64,000 nucleotides of DNA from Chryseobacterium sp. HSC-36S06. GTDB lineage: Bacteria > Bacteroidota > Bacteroidia > Flavobacteriales > Weeksellaceae. This document shows positions 51,392 through 60,360 of this stretch, piece by piece. The position numbers and the translations under genes are program-made. Every line of letters begins with the position of its first letter. Position 1 is the stretch's first letter. Under the pieces are notes generated by a model. The model saw nothing but the letters and a program-made list of their open reading frames with translations, had not been told where the DNA came from and ran no database searches. The stretch spans positions 1 to 64,000 of the forward strand of contig NZ_JALJZX010000001.1 in assembly GCF_024171485.1 (NCBI RefSeq), read 5' to 3'.

Positions 51392-52765
51392 ATGATGGGC
51401 CAAACATTAGATATAATTGACAATGAAATCTTGACACTATACAAAGATGATGACTTATCTATAAAGCGAAATGAAATTATTGACTTTATATCACCGATAA
51501 GGCAGGAGTTAATTTCAAGTGTAAGAACTCGAGAATTTTCCGATTTAAAACTGTTGCTTAAGGATTTGTTTGAAATACTATATCAGGAAGAATATTCCTA
51601 TTGTAACAAGTTAGATTCGTCATATAAAAAAACTCTATTTTATTGCAGTGATTTTAAGTATAAGATCTCAAACCTACTTTTAAATATTATTCAAAAGCCA
51701 AACGAATCTCAATATTTATCAGGTAAGTTTTTGGAAGTATTGGATGTCCATAAAAATAAAGTAAATTATTTTGCTACTTTGTCTACATTACAAAAAGATC
51801 AGCGAAATCTTCTTATTGCCAACAGGAACGCAGGTTGGATCAAAAAAGGATGGAATAAGTTTGGTAAAAATCTGCAGATTACGGAAGATCTACAAGGGGA
51901 AATCTTTGCAAATTTCGGTTATGGTAAATCAAGCTATTTTTATGTTTTGATAACATACAAGGGCATTCCAATTACAACCTTTACTGACTATATCAGATAC
52001 GAGTTTGTACGCGCTTGGGAGGTTATTAGATGTACAAGAAGATTTTATTACGTATTTTATAAATACGATGAATTTGGCAATGTCAGGAGGAGAGTCTCAC
52101 TAAATTATGGGGAGTGGAACAATTTGATGTCGTATGTGATAAGTTTAGCTAATGTTCCTGAAAGTGACCGTGAACAATTCTTTCTTAATTATATTAATCA
52201 AGAATTTAGAACAATGGTTCAACAGTTAGAGCAAATGCAAAACTCTGAAAATTATATTTTTTATAAAAACACTGAGGAGAAAGATGGAAATATAAAAGAA
52301 GTTCCGTACACAGTTGGCTTAAAAGAAAGACTTTTAACCTATAAAACAGAAAAAATATTTGGTACACTTACGTTCTTTACCGAGCTAAGTAAACATTTTT
52401 TAATTGGTAATCGGGACTCAGTAAATAAGTTATTCACTCTATATAAACTGCAATTTCCTAATTTGCAAAAAGAAAGATTGGAAATGATAAGTAAAACTCC
52501 AATTTTTGAGGAGAAATTAACCGAAGCTGAAAAACAGCTGCAAACTTACATACATGAAAATTGGCAGGTAAAGTTATTAGAGAAAAAAGCAGATAAGCTC
52601 GAGGAATTCACCATAGAAGAACAAGAAATGTATGACGATTATATGGAAAAAAAGGACAAAGTTACTAATGTGCAAGATGGACTAAGAAATCTAAGTGACA
52701 CAATAAGGAGGGTTGAAAAATATGAGAAAGATTACCTTGAACTTTGTGAAACCTTTAGCTACTAA
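51392..52765 (+). CDS. Hypothetical 457-residue protein in the R-M operon
   Basis: A 457-residue soluble protein with no recognisable domain. Residues about 1-150 are helical, the middle (about 150-250) is beta-rich with IFANFGYGKSSYFYVLITYK and RRFYYVFYKYDEFGNVRRRV, and the last 100 residues are charged and helical with a probable coiled coil (EEKLTEAEKQLQTYIHENWQ, KADKLEEFTIEEQEMYDDYM). It lies 129 bases after the previous gene and 55 bases before hsdR, in the same direction. Such unknown inserts in hsd operons are often extra defence genes. Confidence 0.7.
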   Translation: MMGQTLDIIDNEILTLYKDDDLSIKRNEIIDFISPIRQELISSVRTREFSDLKLLLKDLFEILYQEEYSYCNKLDSSYKKTLFYCSDFKYKISNLLLNIIQKPNESQYLSGKFLEVLDVHKNKVNYFATLSTLQKDQRNLLIANRNAGWIKKGWNKFGKNLQITEDLQGEIFANFGYGKSSYFYVLITYKGIPITTFTDYIRYEFVRAWEVIRCTRRFYYVFYKYDEFGNVRRRVSLNYGEWNNLMSYVISLANVPESDREQFFLNYINQEFRTMVQQLEQMQNSENYIFYKNTEEKDGNIKEVPYTVGLKERLLTYKTEKIFGTLTFFTELSKHFLIGNRDSVNKLFTLYKLQFPNLQKERLEMISKTPIFEEKLTEAEKQLQTYIHENWQVKLLEKKADKLEEFTIEEQEMYDDYMEKKDKVTNVQDGLRNLSDTIRRVEKYEKDYLELCETFSY

Positions 52766-52820
52766 GCATAAAGAACTTGTGCGTACAAAAAAAATTATAT
52801 AATCTGTAAACCAGAAAATA

Positions 52821-55787
52821 ATGGGATTCAACGAACTCAACAGTGTAGAGTATTACATCATTCAAAAACTAACAGGTTTAAATCTAAACTCAGGAACTGT
52901 TAGTGAACCCTATTCTTCATACGGAGTTAAGTGGGAGTATAGATCTGGGGATGAACTGAACCGATCTGTAAACGAAGTACTGTTGGAGAAGGAACTGAAA
53001 GAAGCCCTGATCCGTCTGAATCCTGAAATCTCTAACAATCCCGATCTTGCTGATGAAGTAATCTATAAACTGAGAGCTATTCTACTTTCAGTGAATCAGG
53101 TAGGTTTAGTAAGAGCAAATGAAGAATTCTTCAAATGGATGTGCGGGGATAAAACCATGCCTTTCGGGGAGAATAACCGTCATGTTCCTATTCTACTTTT
53201 CGATAGTGAGGATCTTACCCAAAACACTTATATCGCTACCAACCAATACCGTATACACAGTCGAGAAACCAAAATTCCCGATATCGTTCTTTTCATTAAT
53301 GGAATTCCTGTTGTGGTAGGTGAAGCCAAAACTCCAATAAGACCAAGTGTAAGTTGGATGGATGGTGCTTATGAAGTGAAGGAGGTGTATGAAAATACCG
53401 TCCCACAACTTTTTGTACCCAATATCCTTTCATTTTCCACAGAAGGTAAGCAACTGAGGTTTGCGGGAGTAAGAACCCAATTAGAATTTTGGGCACCATG
53501 GAGACTTGAAGATGACATTGACGAATTGACAAGAAAACTGGGACTTTCGAAAATTGGAAAGGAACTTACAGACCTCTTGAATCCAATGAGATTGTTGGAT
53601 ATCATGCAGAACTTCTCCATTTTCACTACCAACAAAAAGAAACAACGGATAAAAATTATTCCGAGGTGCCAACAGTATGAAGGTGCCAACAAAATTGTTG
53701 AAAGGGTTATAGAAGGTAAAATAAAGAAAGGACTTATCTGGCATTTTCAGGGTTCAGGAAAATCACTGCTAATGGTTTTTGCTGCCCAGAAATTAAGACG
53801 TGAGAAATCACTTAAAAGTCCGACAGTGATCGTATTGGTAGATAGAACTGATCTTGATACCCAAATTTCGGGAACGTTTAATGCTGCGGACATTCCAAAT
53901 GTTCAGACCACAGAAAGCATAGGTGATCTGCAGAGGATGTTGGAACAGGACACAAGGAAAATCATCATCTCCATGATTCATAAATTTCGGGACGCCAAAC
54001 CGAATATGAATACCCGCGAGAATATCATTGTTTTGGTAGATGAAGCGCACAGGACTCAGGAAGGTGGTTTGGGTAGAACCATGAGAGCAGCATTACCAAA
54101 TGCCTTTCTCTTCGGTCTTACAGGAACTCCTGTTAATAAAGCCGATAAAAATACCTTTTGGGCCTTCGGGGCAGAGTCAGATGAAGGTGGATATATTTCA
54201 AGATATACATTTCAGGATTCTCTAAGGGACAATGCTACTTTACCACTGCATTTTGAACCACGCTTGCTTGATGTTCATGTAGATAAAGAAACCCTTGATA
54301 AAGTATTTAAGGAATTTACAGAAGAAGCTGCGTTGACGGATGAAGAAGCAGACGCACTGAATAAGAAATCAGCAAAAATGTCCTCCTTCCTTAAATCACC
54401 TGAAAGAGTGAAGAAAATTGTAAAAGACATTGGAATCCATTTTCAGGAGAAAGTCGAACCACATGGTTTCAAAGCCATGATTGTAACTCCTGACCGTTAT
54501 GCATGTGTTCAGTATAAAGAAGAGTTGGATCAGTATTTTCCAACCGAAGCAAGTAGGGTCGTAATTTCTACTACTGCTAATGATGAATTTGATTTCAAAC
54601 AGAGATGGACTGTGGACAAATCGGAACAGGAAAAAATAACAGATGAGTTTAACGATCCCACTTCTGAACTTAAGTTTCTCATAGTAACCGCAAAGCTTTT
54701 AACGGGCTTTGATGCCCCGATCCTGCAAACCATGTATCTCGACAAGTCATTGAAAGATCATACGCTTCTTCAAGCCATCTGCAGGACAAACAGATTATTT
54801 CCCAACAAAAACTTCGGAAGAATCGTCGACTATTTTGGAGTGTTCGATGATACAGCAAAGGCATTAGAATTCGATGAAAAATCGGTTCAGCAGATCATAA
54901 GCAACCTTTCAGAATTAAGAGAGAAATTACCCCATGCAATGGAGCTGGCTTTGAATCATTTTATTGGAATAGATCGGACAATTGAAGGGTTTGAAGGGTT
55001 AGAAGCTGCTCAGAATGCAGTTGACAATAATGAGAAGAAAGATGCTTTTGCAGCCGACTATAAATATCTTGCAAGGATTTGGGAATCCCTATCTCCCGAT
55101 AATATTCTTAATTTATATCAAACCGATTACAGGTGGCTGAGTAGTGTATACCAATCATTAAAACCTATTGATGATCATGTTGGTAAACTTTTGTGGTTAA
55201 GTCTGGGTGCTCAAACCACAAAATTGATTCACGATAACGTACATGTTGGAGACATTCATAATCTCGAAGAGTTTGTTTTGGATGCGGATGTGGTTGAGGA
55301 CATCTTTAATAACCCAGATCCTAAAGCAATTAAAAATCTTGAGAAGAAACTTATTGAAAGATTCAAGAAACATCTTGAAAATCCAAAGTTTAAAAAACTA
55401 AGTGATCGACTTGAAGAACTTCGGGACCGTGCAGAAAAAGGTCTTATCAGTTCTATTGAATTCGTAAAAGAACTATGTAAAATTGCGAAGGAAACATTGC
55501 AGGCAGAGAAGGAAGAGGAGGAATCTCAACAAGGGAAATCTCCCAAGGCCGCACTCACAGAATTATTTCTTGAACTGAAAACCGAAGAAACTCCCGCTGT
55601 GGTTGAGAGAATTGTAAATGATATAGATTCAATTGTAAGAATAGTTCGGTTCCCTGGGTGGCAAAAGACAGTATCAGGTGAGAGAGAAGTCCAAAAATCC
55701 CTGCGAAAAGCATTACTAAAATATCAGTTACATAAAGATCAGGTTTTGTTTGATCGGGCGTATGGGTATATTAAAGAGTATTATTAA
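52821..55787 (+). CDS. hsdR: Type I restriction enzyme HsdR
   Basis: A 988-residue protein. The N-terminal nuclease domain has KIPDIVLFINGIPVVVGEAK (the D-ExK pattern, near residue 165), followed by the SF2 translocase: Walker A WHFQGSGKSLLMVFAAQ near residue 312, DEAH box VLVDEAHRTQEGGLG near residue 407, LFGLTGTP after it, and motif VI in LLQAICRTNRLFPNKNFGR. The C-terminal part is helical and binds HsdM/HsdS. The length is normal. Together with hsdM and hsdS it makes a complete type I system, even without the second hsdM. Confidence 0.96.
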   Translation: MGFNELNSVEYYIIQKLTGLNLNSGTVSEPYSSYGVKWEYRSGDELNRSVNEVLLEKELKEALIRLNPEISNNPDLADEVIYKLRAILLSVNQVGLVRANEEFFKWMCGDKTMPFGENNRHVPILLFDSEDLTQNTYIATNQYRIHSRETKIPDIVLFINGIPVVVGEAKTPIRPSVSWMDGAYEVKEVYENTVPQLFVPNILSFSTEGKQLRFAGVRTQLEFWAPWRLEDDIDELTRKLGLSKIGKELTDLLNPMRLLDIMQNFSIFTTNKKKQRIKIIPRCQQYEGANKIVERVIEGKIKKGLIWHFQGSGKSLLMVFAAQKLRREKSLKSPTVIVLVDRTDLDTQISGTFNAADIPNVQTTESIGDLQRMLEQDTRKIIISMIHKFRDAKPNMNTRENIIVLVDEAHRTQEGGLGRTMRAALPNAFLFGLTGTPVNKADKNTFWAFGAESDEGGYISRYTFQDSLRDNATLPLHFEPRLLDVHVDKETLDKVFKEFTEEAALTDEEADALNKKSAKMSSFLKSPERVKKIVKDIGIHFQEKVEPHGFKAMIVTPDRYACVQYKEELDQYFPTEASRVVISTTANDEFDFKQRWTVDKSEQEKITDEFNDPTSELKFLIVTAKLLTGFDAPILQTMYLDKSLKDHTLLQAICRTNRLFPNKNFGRIVDYFGVFDDTAKALEFDEKSVQQIISNLSELREKLPHAMELALNHFIGIDRTIEGFEGLEAAQNAVDNNEKKDAFAADYKYLARIWESLSPDNILNLYQTDYRWLSSVYQSLKPIDDHVGKLLWLSLGAQTTKLIHDNVHVGDIHNLEEFVLDADVVEDIFNNPDPKAIKNLEKKLIERFKKHLENPKFKKLSDRLEELRDRAEKGLISSIEFVKELCKIAKETLQAEKEEEESQQGKSPKAALTELFLELKTEETPAVVERIVNDIDSIVRIVRFPGWQKTVSGEREVQKSLRKALLKYQLHKDQVLFDRAYGYIKEYY

Positions 55788-55987
55788 ATTTATAATATGG
55801 TAGCGATGAATTCGACGATATTTTTTTATGTTTTGACCAAAAATCTGAAAGGATACCACACAGAAAAAAGGGAACTAAAAGATTTACTACTACACTATTT
55901 GCATAACGCATCTCAACTTTCTAAATAGATTTATTACCTGTGTTGAATAAAAAATATTGCTTATTATCAAATTTAAAGAATTAAAAA
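55788..55987. other. Gene-free stretch after hsdR
   Basis: No supported gene or terminator with a clear stem was found in these 200 bases. Confidence 0.4.
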
Positions 55988-56134
55988 ATGAAAAACGGGT
56001 TGCAACATCAGTCAGACCTCATAAAGGGATTGGAAGAAATTAATCACCCAAATATTTCGCTTGAAATTTTTCCATCAGGTACAAGACTATCTGATTTCGC
56101 AAAAGTTCCAATTATTTATCCACTAACTAAATAA
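55988..56134 (+). CDS. Small open frame of 48 residues, doubtful
   Basis: Reads MKNGLQHQSDLIKGLEEINH and on to IIYPLTK, stop at 56132-56134. Composition looks protein-like and not like random AT-rich sequence, but no family is recognised. It may be the 5' end of a gene cut off by a deletion in the right end of the island. Confidence 0.35.
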   Translation: MKNGLQHQSDLIKGLEEINHPNISLEIFPSGTRLSDFAKVPIIYPLTK

Positions 56135-56234
56135 TTTTGCGTTATTTGAATTAAATATCAACAACAGTGTTTCTCTTTTTCGAGAGAATACAACTTATCA
56201 ATTTATTTACAAACATCTTTTTATATCCTCTTCA

Positions 56235-56495
56235 ATGGGTGTCAATCATTGGTTTAGAAGTGACGGTTCTTTGGATGGAAAAGGTTCCTCATGCAAATTA
56301 TTTTTTGAAAAGGAAGGGTTGGAAGGTTTTGAGTTAGTTACTGATATAGAAACTGACATTCTATATTTGGTGTTAAAATTAAATGATAAAAATAAATTTC
56401 GTTCCGTTGGTTTTAAACCGTCACAAAAAGTTCCCGACAACTTTATAACAATACTAAATGATGCCTTAAGAATAAATAAGTGGATCAAATTTTAG
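56235..56495 (+). CDS. Small hypothetical protein
   Basis: An 86-residue protein with alternating strands: VNHWFRSDGSLDGKGSSCKL, LVTDIETDILYLVLKLNDKN, then a short helix ending LNDALRINKWIKF. No family recognised. It lies near the right end of island 1 and may be a remnant or an immunity-type small gene. Confidence 0.5.
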   Translation: MGVNHWFRSDGSLDGKGSSCKLFFEKEGLEGFELVTDIETDILYLVLKLNDKNKFRSVGFKPSQKVPDNFITILNDALRINKWIKF

Positions 56496-56714
56496 AAATC
56501 TTTTTATTATTAATATACAAAAAAGGTAGCAATTATGGTAACATCGTCAAAACAGACCACTAAAACACTGATGAACAAAGAACAGAGACAAGGAAAAATC
56601 AGACTATACATAATTACATAATTTTTCGTTGTAGCCAATGTCGTAGCCAACTCGATATCGCAAAATTTTCCAACATTATATTGGTTGTGAATATGTGATT
56701 TTATGGTGTAGCCC
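56496..56714. promoter_or_regulatory. Right end of island 1 with GTAGCCAA site pair
   Basis: No gene. It carries the right GTAGCCAA pair at 56631-56650 and a further GTAGCC at 56708, directly before the ssrA repeat. The same pair near the left end suggests integrase or excisionase binding. Confidence 0.5.
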
Positions 56715-57012
56715 ACCAAGAGTTTGCTCTTGCAGCTTAATCCGAATTACAGTAGGATTCAGCGCTCTCCCGAAGCACAGTAAGGAAGCAAGATATCCCG
56801 CAGAAGTTCTGTTTCGCGACGTCTGATTCTGGGGTATAGCAATGCGGAAATAAGGTTTTGGAAACTTCGGCCAAAGCTCGAAAACCTTAGAAGATAAGCT
56901 GGAAGTTGGGTGTTTACTCTCTGCTTTCAGTCGAAAACCAATAGTAAAATAAGCATGTAGAAATCTTATGTGTTGCTTGTTTGGACGAGGGTTCGAATCC
57001 CTCCAACTCCAC
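56715..57012 (+). repeat. Right attachment repeat, ssrA 3' fragment
   Basis: A 298-bp copy of the 3' three quarters of ssrA, with three base differences from 25430-25727. It lacks the 5' acceptor half, so it cannot form tmRNA. It is most likely the original host 3' end displaced by island 1, and at the same time the left boundary of element 2. Confidence 0.9.
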
Positions 57013-57022
57013 AACCCACGAA

Positions 57023-57052
57023 ACAAAGGCACTTTCCCAAGTGCCTTTTTTT
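57023..57052 (+). terminator. Terminator behind the ssrA fragment
   Basis: AAAGGCACTT and AAGTGCCTTTTTTT form a stem of nine or ten pairs with a TCCC-type loop and a T-run. It may be the original or an element-borne ssrA terminator. Confidence 0.85.
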
Positions 57053-57195
57053 ATTACCTATACATTTCAAAAACGACAACGAAGCCCCTTTATTAAAGCA
57101 TTCTTACGTTTAATATTGTCTATTCATGTTTAAGTAGATTTATCTCATTATTACAGAAATTTATTACAAATAATACTTTCAACCAGTTTTTTATA

Positions 57196-57203
57196 TATTT
57201 TTG
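57196..57203 (+). promoter_or_regulatory. -7 box of integrase 2
   Basis: TATTTTTG fits TANNTTTG and lies 20 bases before the integrase ATG. No clear -33 box. Confidence 0.35.
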
Positions 57204-57223
57204 TAATAATAAAAAATTACATT

Positions 57224-58516
57224 ATGGCTACATTCTATTATCTACGCGGCACTAAAGAGAAAAAGAAGATATATATTTCTGTAACATCCGGAGCTTCTTT
57301 CACAGTACAAAGAGCCACAAAATTTTCCGTTAACAGCAGTGACTGGAGTCAGCAATATAACAGACTAGAAAATAATAAAGGGAGAAGTGCATTAGAGAAG
57401 GCTAGACAAATAGAAATCGACAAGTTCAATACAGAATTACTTGATTATAAAAATCAAGTTGACAATTATTTAAAAGAGCTCCTTGAGAAAGAGATGCTAA
57501 CTGAAAATAAAATAATAGAATATATTCAATCTCTCAACGGCAAAAAGCGCAAAAGCAATGACATACCAACAGATTTTGACGGCTTTCATGATTATTACAT
57601 TCAGTCGAAACCATGGCTAGCAGAAGGTACAAGAACAGTTTATAATCGTACCAGAAACAAGATTAACACTATAATCCCGAAATTAAGAATGTGTGACATA
57701 GATGACGACTTTAAATATAAGGTGGCAAGCTATTTCAGGGAAAATAACTATAAGATGTCTTACTTAAGAAAAACATTAGGCAACGTAAGGGACTTTTGGA
57801 GTTATGCGAGAGACAAAGGACTTACGATTTCTATCGACCCAGCAACGTGGGAGTTGACAAAAGAATTCCCAGACCTAAAGGATGAGCTTTTTGAAGATCC
57901 GTACCTCTCCTTAGCTGAATTAGATCAGATAAAGGCAGCAACGTTGAAAAAAGAATCACTAGACAATGTAAGAGACTGGTTAATAATATCATGCTGGACA
58001 GCTCAAAGGGTTAGTGATTTAATGGACTTCTCCACGGAAAAGATAACAGAGATAGGAGGTGAAAAATTTATTACAATAATTCAGCAAAAAGGCATTGTGA
58101 AGAAAGAACTGACCATCCCTCTATTTAAAGAAGTAGAAGCCATCCTGAATAAACGAAACGGCAACTTTCCACGTAAAATTTCAGATCAGAAATATAATGA
58201 CTATGTAAAAGAAGTATGCGAACTAGCTGGATTAACGGAATTAGTACATGGTGCAAAATCACGTCAAAAAGTTAAAGTTAACGGAAGAACTGCCTATCGG
58301 AAGATAGTCGGTTACTTCCCTAAATGCGAACTTATTTCCAGTCACGTAGGGCGCCGTAGCTTTATCACAAACTTCCTCCGACAGATTGACTACGAAAAGA
58401 TAAAACAGATTTCAGGTCACAAACACTCCTCCATGGTTGACCTTTACGATAAATTGGAAAGTTTAAAAAAAGCGGAGCTTTTAAGGAATGACTTTAAAAG
58501 CGTCGGTATTGAATAA
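57224..58516 (+). CDS. Tyrosine recombinase (element 2 integrase)
   Basis: A 430-residue recombinase related to the island 1 integrase. Arm-binding domain about 1-90, core-binding domain about 110-210 (PTDFDGFHDYYIQSKPWLAE), catalytic Arg in CWTAQRVSDLMDF (about 262), Lys in IIQQKGIVKKE, HxxR in SHVGRRSFITNF (about 373-376), His in SGHKHSSMVD (about 399) and Tyr in DLYDKL (about 408). It lies 211 bases after the ssrA fragment, so it too targets ssrA. The shared stretch of DDF-ENNY and RDKGL/QKGL with the first integrase supports common ancestry. Confidence 0.93.
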   Translation: MATFYYLRGTKEKKKIYISVTSGASFTVQRATKFSVNSSDWSQQYNRLENNKGRSALEKARQIEIDKFNTELLDYKNQVDNYLKELLEKEMLTENKIIEYIQSLNGKKRKSNDIPTDFDGFHDYYIQSKPWLAEGTRTVYNRTRNKINTIIPKLRMCDIDDDFKYKVASYFRENNYKMSYLRKTLGNVRDFWSYARDKGLTISIDPATWELTKEFPDLKDELFEDPYLSLAELDQIKAATLKKESLDNVRDWLIISCWTAQRVSDLMDFSTEKITEIGGEKFITIIQQKGIVKKELTIPLFKEVEAILNKRNGNFPRKISDQKYNDYVKEVCELAGLTELVHGAKSRQKVKVNGRTAYRKIVGYFPKCELISSHVGRRSFITNFLRQIDYEKIKQISGHKHSSMVDLYDKLESLKKAELLRNDFKSVGIE

Positions 58517-58841
58517 TAATCATCTTTATATTGCATCGCGCCGTTCTAATAATTATTTTTGAAAAACAACAAAGAACAATTAAAGCAATATTTCATATGA
58601 TTTTCGATACTACATAAGACACATAACAACCTATATTTCAGCATTTTGATTTATATAGAAAATTACCGAAAATTTAGTCGTCGGTACATTTAGAAAAACA
58701 CCAAAAAAAAGCCCGACCTGGACGATCGAGCTCATAAAGATTAAAAGCCTTAAAACTTGCCGGTCATAAGGTCTTACAAAATTAGTCTTTTTTGCTTACT
58801 CTAAAGTCGGGATTAAAATTAATATATTTAAAACTCCCGAA
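58517..58841. other. Gap between integrase 2 and the HTH gene
   Basis: About 325 bases without a gene. A weak hairpin with an A-run on the left is seen around 58704-58732 (AGCCCGA with TCGAGCT, one mismatch). This spot in similar elements often holds the excisionase-binding part, but nothing more can be shown. Confidence 0.4.
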
Positions 58842-59123
58842 ATGAAAAAAGAAATTATCTCATTCAATGAGATACCAGAGGCAATAGCAGCCCTAATGCA
58901 AATGTCATCTCAAATTCTAAGCGCAACTGCTCAAAATCACGTTGTAGCACCTTTACCACCAAAGGAAATCTTAACAATTAAAGATGTCTGCGAATTACTT
59001 GGCATTAATCGTACTACCTTATGGGCTTGGGAAAAAAAAGGAACTATTAAAAGCTACGGCATCGAAGGTCGAAAATTTTTCAAAAGATCGGAAATCCTAG
59101 AATCTCTTATACCACTTAACTAA
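58842..59123 (+). CDS. Helix-turn-helix excisionase-like protein
   Basis: A 93-residue protein whose second half is a MerR/excisionase-type helix-turn-helix: ILTIKDVCELLGINRTTLWA followed by the wing WEKKGTIKSYGIEGRKFFKR. It lies behind the integrase gene, where Bacteroidota elements often carry such a gene, and probably controls excision or expression of the replication genes downstream. Confidence 0.85.
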   Translation: MKKEIISFNEIPEAIAALMQMSSQILSATAQNHVVAPLPPKEILTIKDVCELLGINRTTLWAWEKKGTIKSYGIEGRKFFKRSEILESLIPLN

Positions 59124-59253
59124 ACAATATATCCCTTGCAACAATGGCAAAGGATATAGAGATGTGTAAGAGGAATGCAAACAAATATACAAAAATATTT
59201 GTAACTCTACACAACTCCAACTCTATCCGTTGCTGCATTTTAACATTTAAAAT

Positions 59254-60240
59254 ATGAACACAATAGAGAATATTATATCAGAGTTACAACTTGATGAACA
59301 TAAACGTAAAAACATAACGGAGGATCTACAAAGACGGCCGGTAACGATAACCGGGAAAGACCTTCTTGAACTCAAAGTCGTCAAAACACCAAAATTGTTG
59401 GGAAATATTTTTTCTCAGGTAGGAATAATCGGTTTCGCTGGAAGTTCAGACGTCGGCAAAAGTACCTTTGTTCGAAATTTGGCAGCGGCTATTGTCTTAG
59501 GAGAAAAAGAGTTCATTGGCATGGAATTAAACGCCCGATATCGTCGAGCACTATATGTTTCCTCTGAAGATTTTGAACAGGACCTCGCATACTTACTTCA
59601 AAAATTAAATAACTCTTACAAAAAGGACTCCCACTCATACGATGGATTAGAGTTTATTATAAACACGGAGGACCATGTTCAGGTGCTTGAACAAAAACTT
59701 TCTGAAAATCCGGTTGATCTGGTTGTTATTGACACTTTTGGGGACCTTTATGGCAAGTCCATGAATGAGAGCAATCAGGTGAGATCATTTCTTAATGAGT
59801 ATAGCCAATTAGCGCAGAAGTATAAATGCCTAGTAATTGTCATGCACCACACCGGTAAAAGAACTGAGGATTTTGCGCCAAGTAAACATAACCTACTAGG
59901 ATCTCAAGGTTTTGAAAGCAAAATGAGACTTGTAATCGAATTTAGGCGTGACAAATACGATCCATCCAAAAAGCATTTTTGTATAGTGAAAGGCAACTAT
60001 TTAAGTAGTGAGTATAAGGATCGTAGCTTTGTGCTACGGATGGACGATAACTTTCACTTCACAAATACTGGCGAAAGAGTCTTGTTTGATGAGCTAGGTG
60101 GCGACGACAGAAGCCATAGCCTAGAACTGCAAAAAGAAATATGGAAACTTAAAGAGTTAGGAATGACCCAAGCGGAAATTGCTGCGGCACTGAACACTAA
60201 TCAAACAAAGGTAAGCAGACTTTTAAAAGGTAGTAACTAA
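59254..60240 (+). CDS. RepA-type RecA-fold ATPase
   Basis: A 328-residue protein of the AAA_25/RepA family. Walker A is in IGFAGSSDVGKSTFVRNLAA near residue 65, Walker B in VDLVVIDTFGDLYG near residue 155, and MHHTGKRTEDFAPSKHNLLG follows. The C-terminal GMTQAEIAAALNTNQTKVSR is a helix-turn-helix. Members are replicative helicases or helicase loaders of plasmids and integrative elements. The next gene is a primase-like protein; together they would make an element replication module. Confidence 0.88.
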   Translation: MNTIENIISELQLDEHKRKNITEDLQRRPVTITGKDLLELKVVKTPKLLGNIFSQVGIIGFAGSSDVGKSTFVRNLAAAIVLGEKEFIGMELNARYRRALYVSSEDFEQDLAYLLQKLNNSYKKDSHSYDGLEFIINTEDHVQVLEQKLSENPVDLVVIDTFGDLYGKSMNESNQVRSFLNEYSQLAQKYKCLVIVMHHTGKRTEDFAPSKHNLLGSQGFESKMRLVIEFRRDKYDPSKKHFCIVKGNYLSSEYKDRSFVLRMDDNFHFTNTGERVLFDELGGDDRSHSLELQKEIWKLKELGMTQAEIAAALNTNQTKVSRLLKGSN

Positions 60241-60250
60241 GTAATTACAA

Positions 60251-60360
60251 ATATTCATTCATTCATCCCCTAGGGCGCGAATGAATGAATATTCACTATA
60301 AATAATATATAATAGTGAATAACAAGTATTTAACTTATGTTTATTCAGTTGAATATTCAA
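60251..60360 (+). repeat. Palindrome cluster between RepA and the primase-like gene
   Basis: Three palindromes share the ATTCA/TGAAT word: ATATTCATTCATTC (60251-60264) with its exact mirror at 60279-60292, TATTCACTAT (60290-60299) with its mirror at 60312-60321, and TTGAATATTCAA at 60349-60360. A CCCCTAGGG palindrome lies in the first loop. This could be a replication origin or the operator of the replication genes. Confidence 0.6.

Larger units (their letters stand above)
25728..57012. mobile_element. Integrative genomic island 1 in ssrA
   Basis: A 31-kb insertion bounded by the 298-bp ssrA repeat. It begins with a tyrosine integrase, has GTAGCCAA site pairs near both ends, and carries a polymerase-like gene, a serine recombinase, a twelve-cassette integron array and a type I restriction locus. 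No conjugation gene is visible, so it is either mobilised in trans or a defence/cargo island. Its composition is clearly more AT-rich than the backbone up to about 44900. Confidence 0.88.

Noticed and set aside
56715-57012. Second functional or two-piece tmRNA
   Set aside because: The fragment lacks the 5' acceptor half and any promoter, and the complete gene at 25330 is intact.
56676-57032. Minus-strand open frame of 118 residues over the ssrA fragment
   Set aside because: It lies on top of the duplicated tmRNA sequence and is an antisense artefact.
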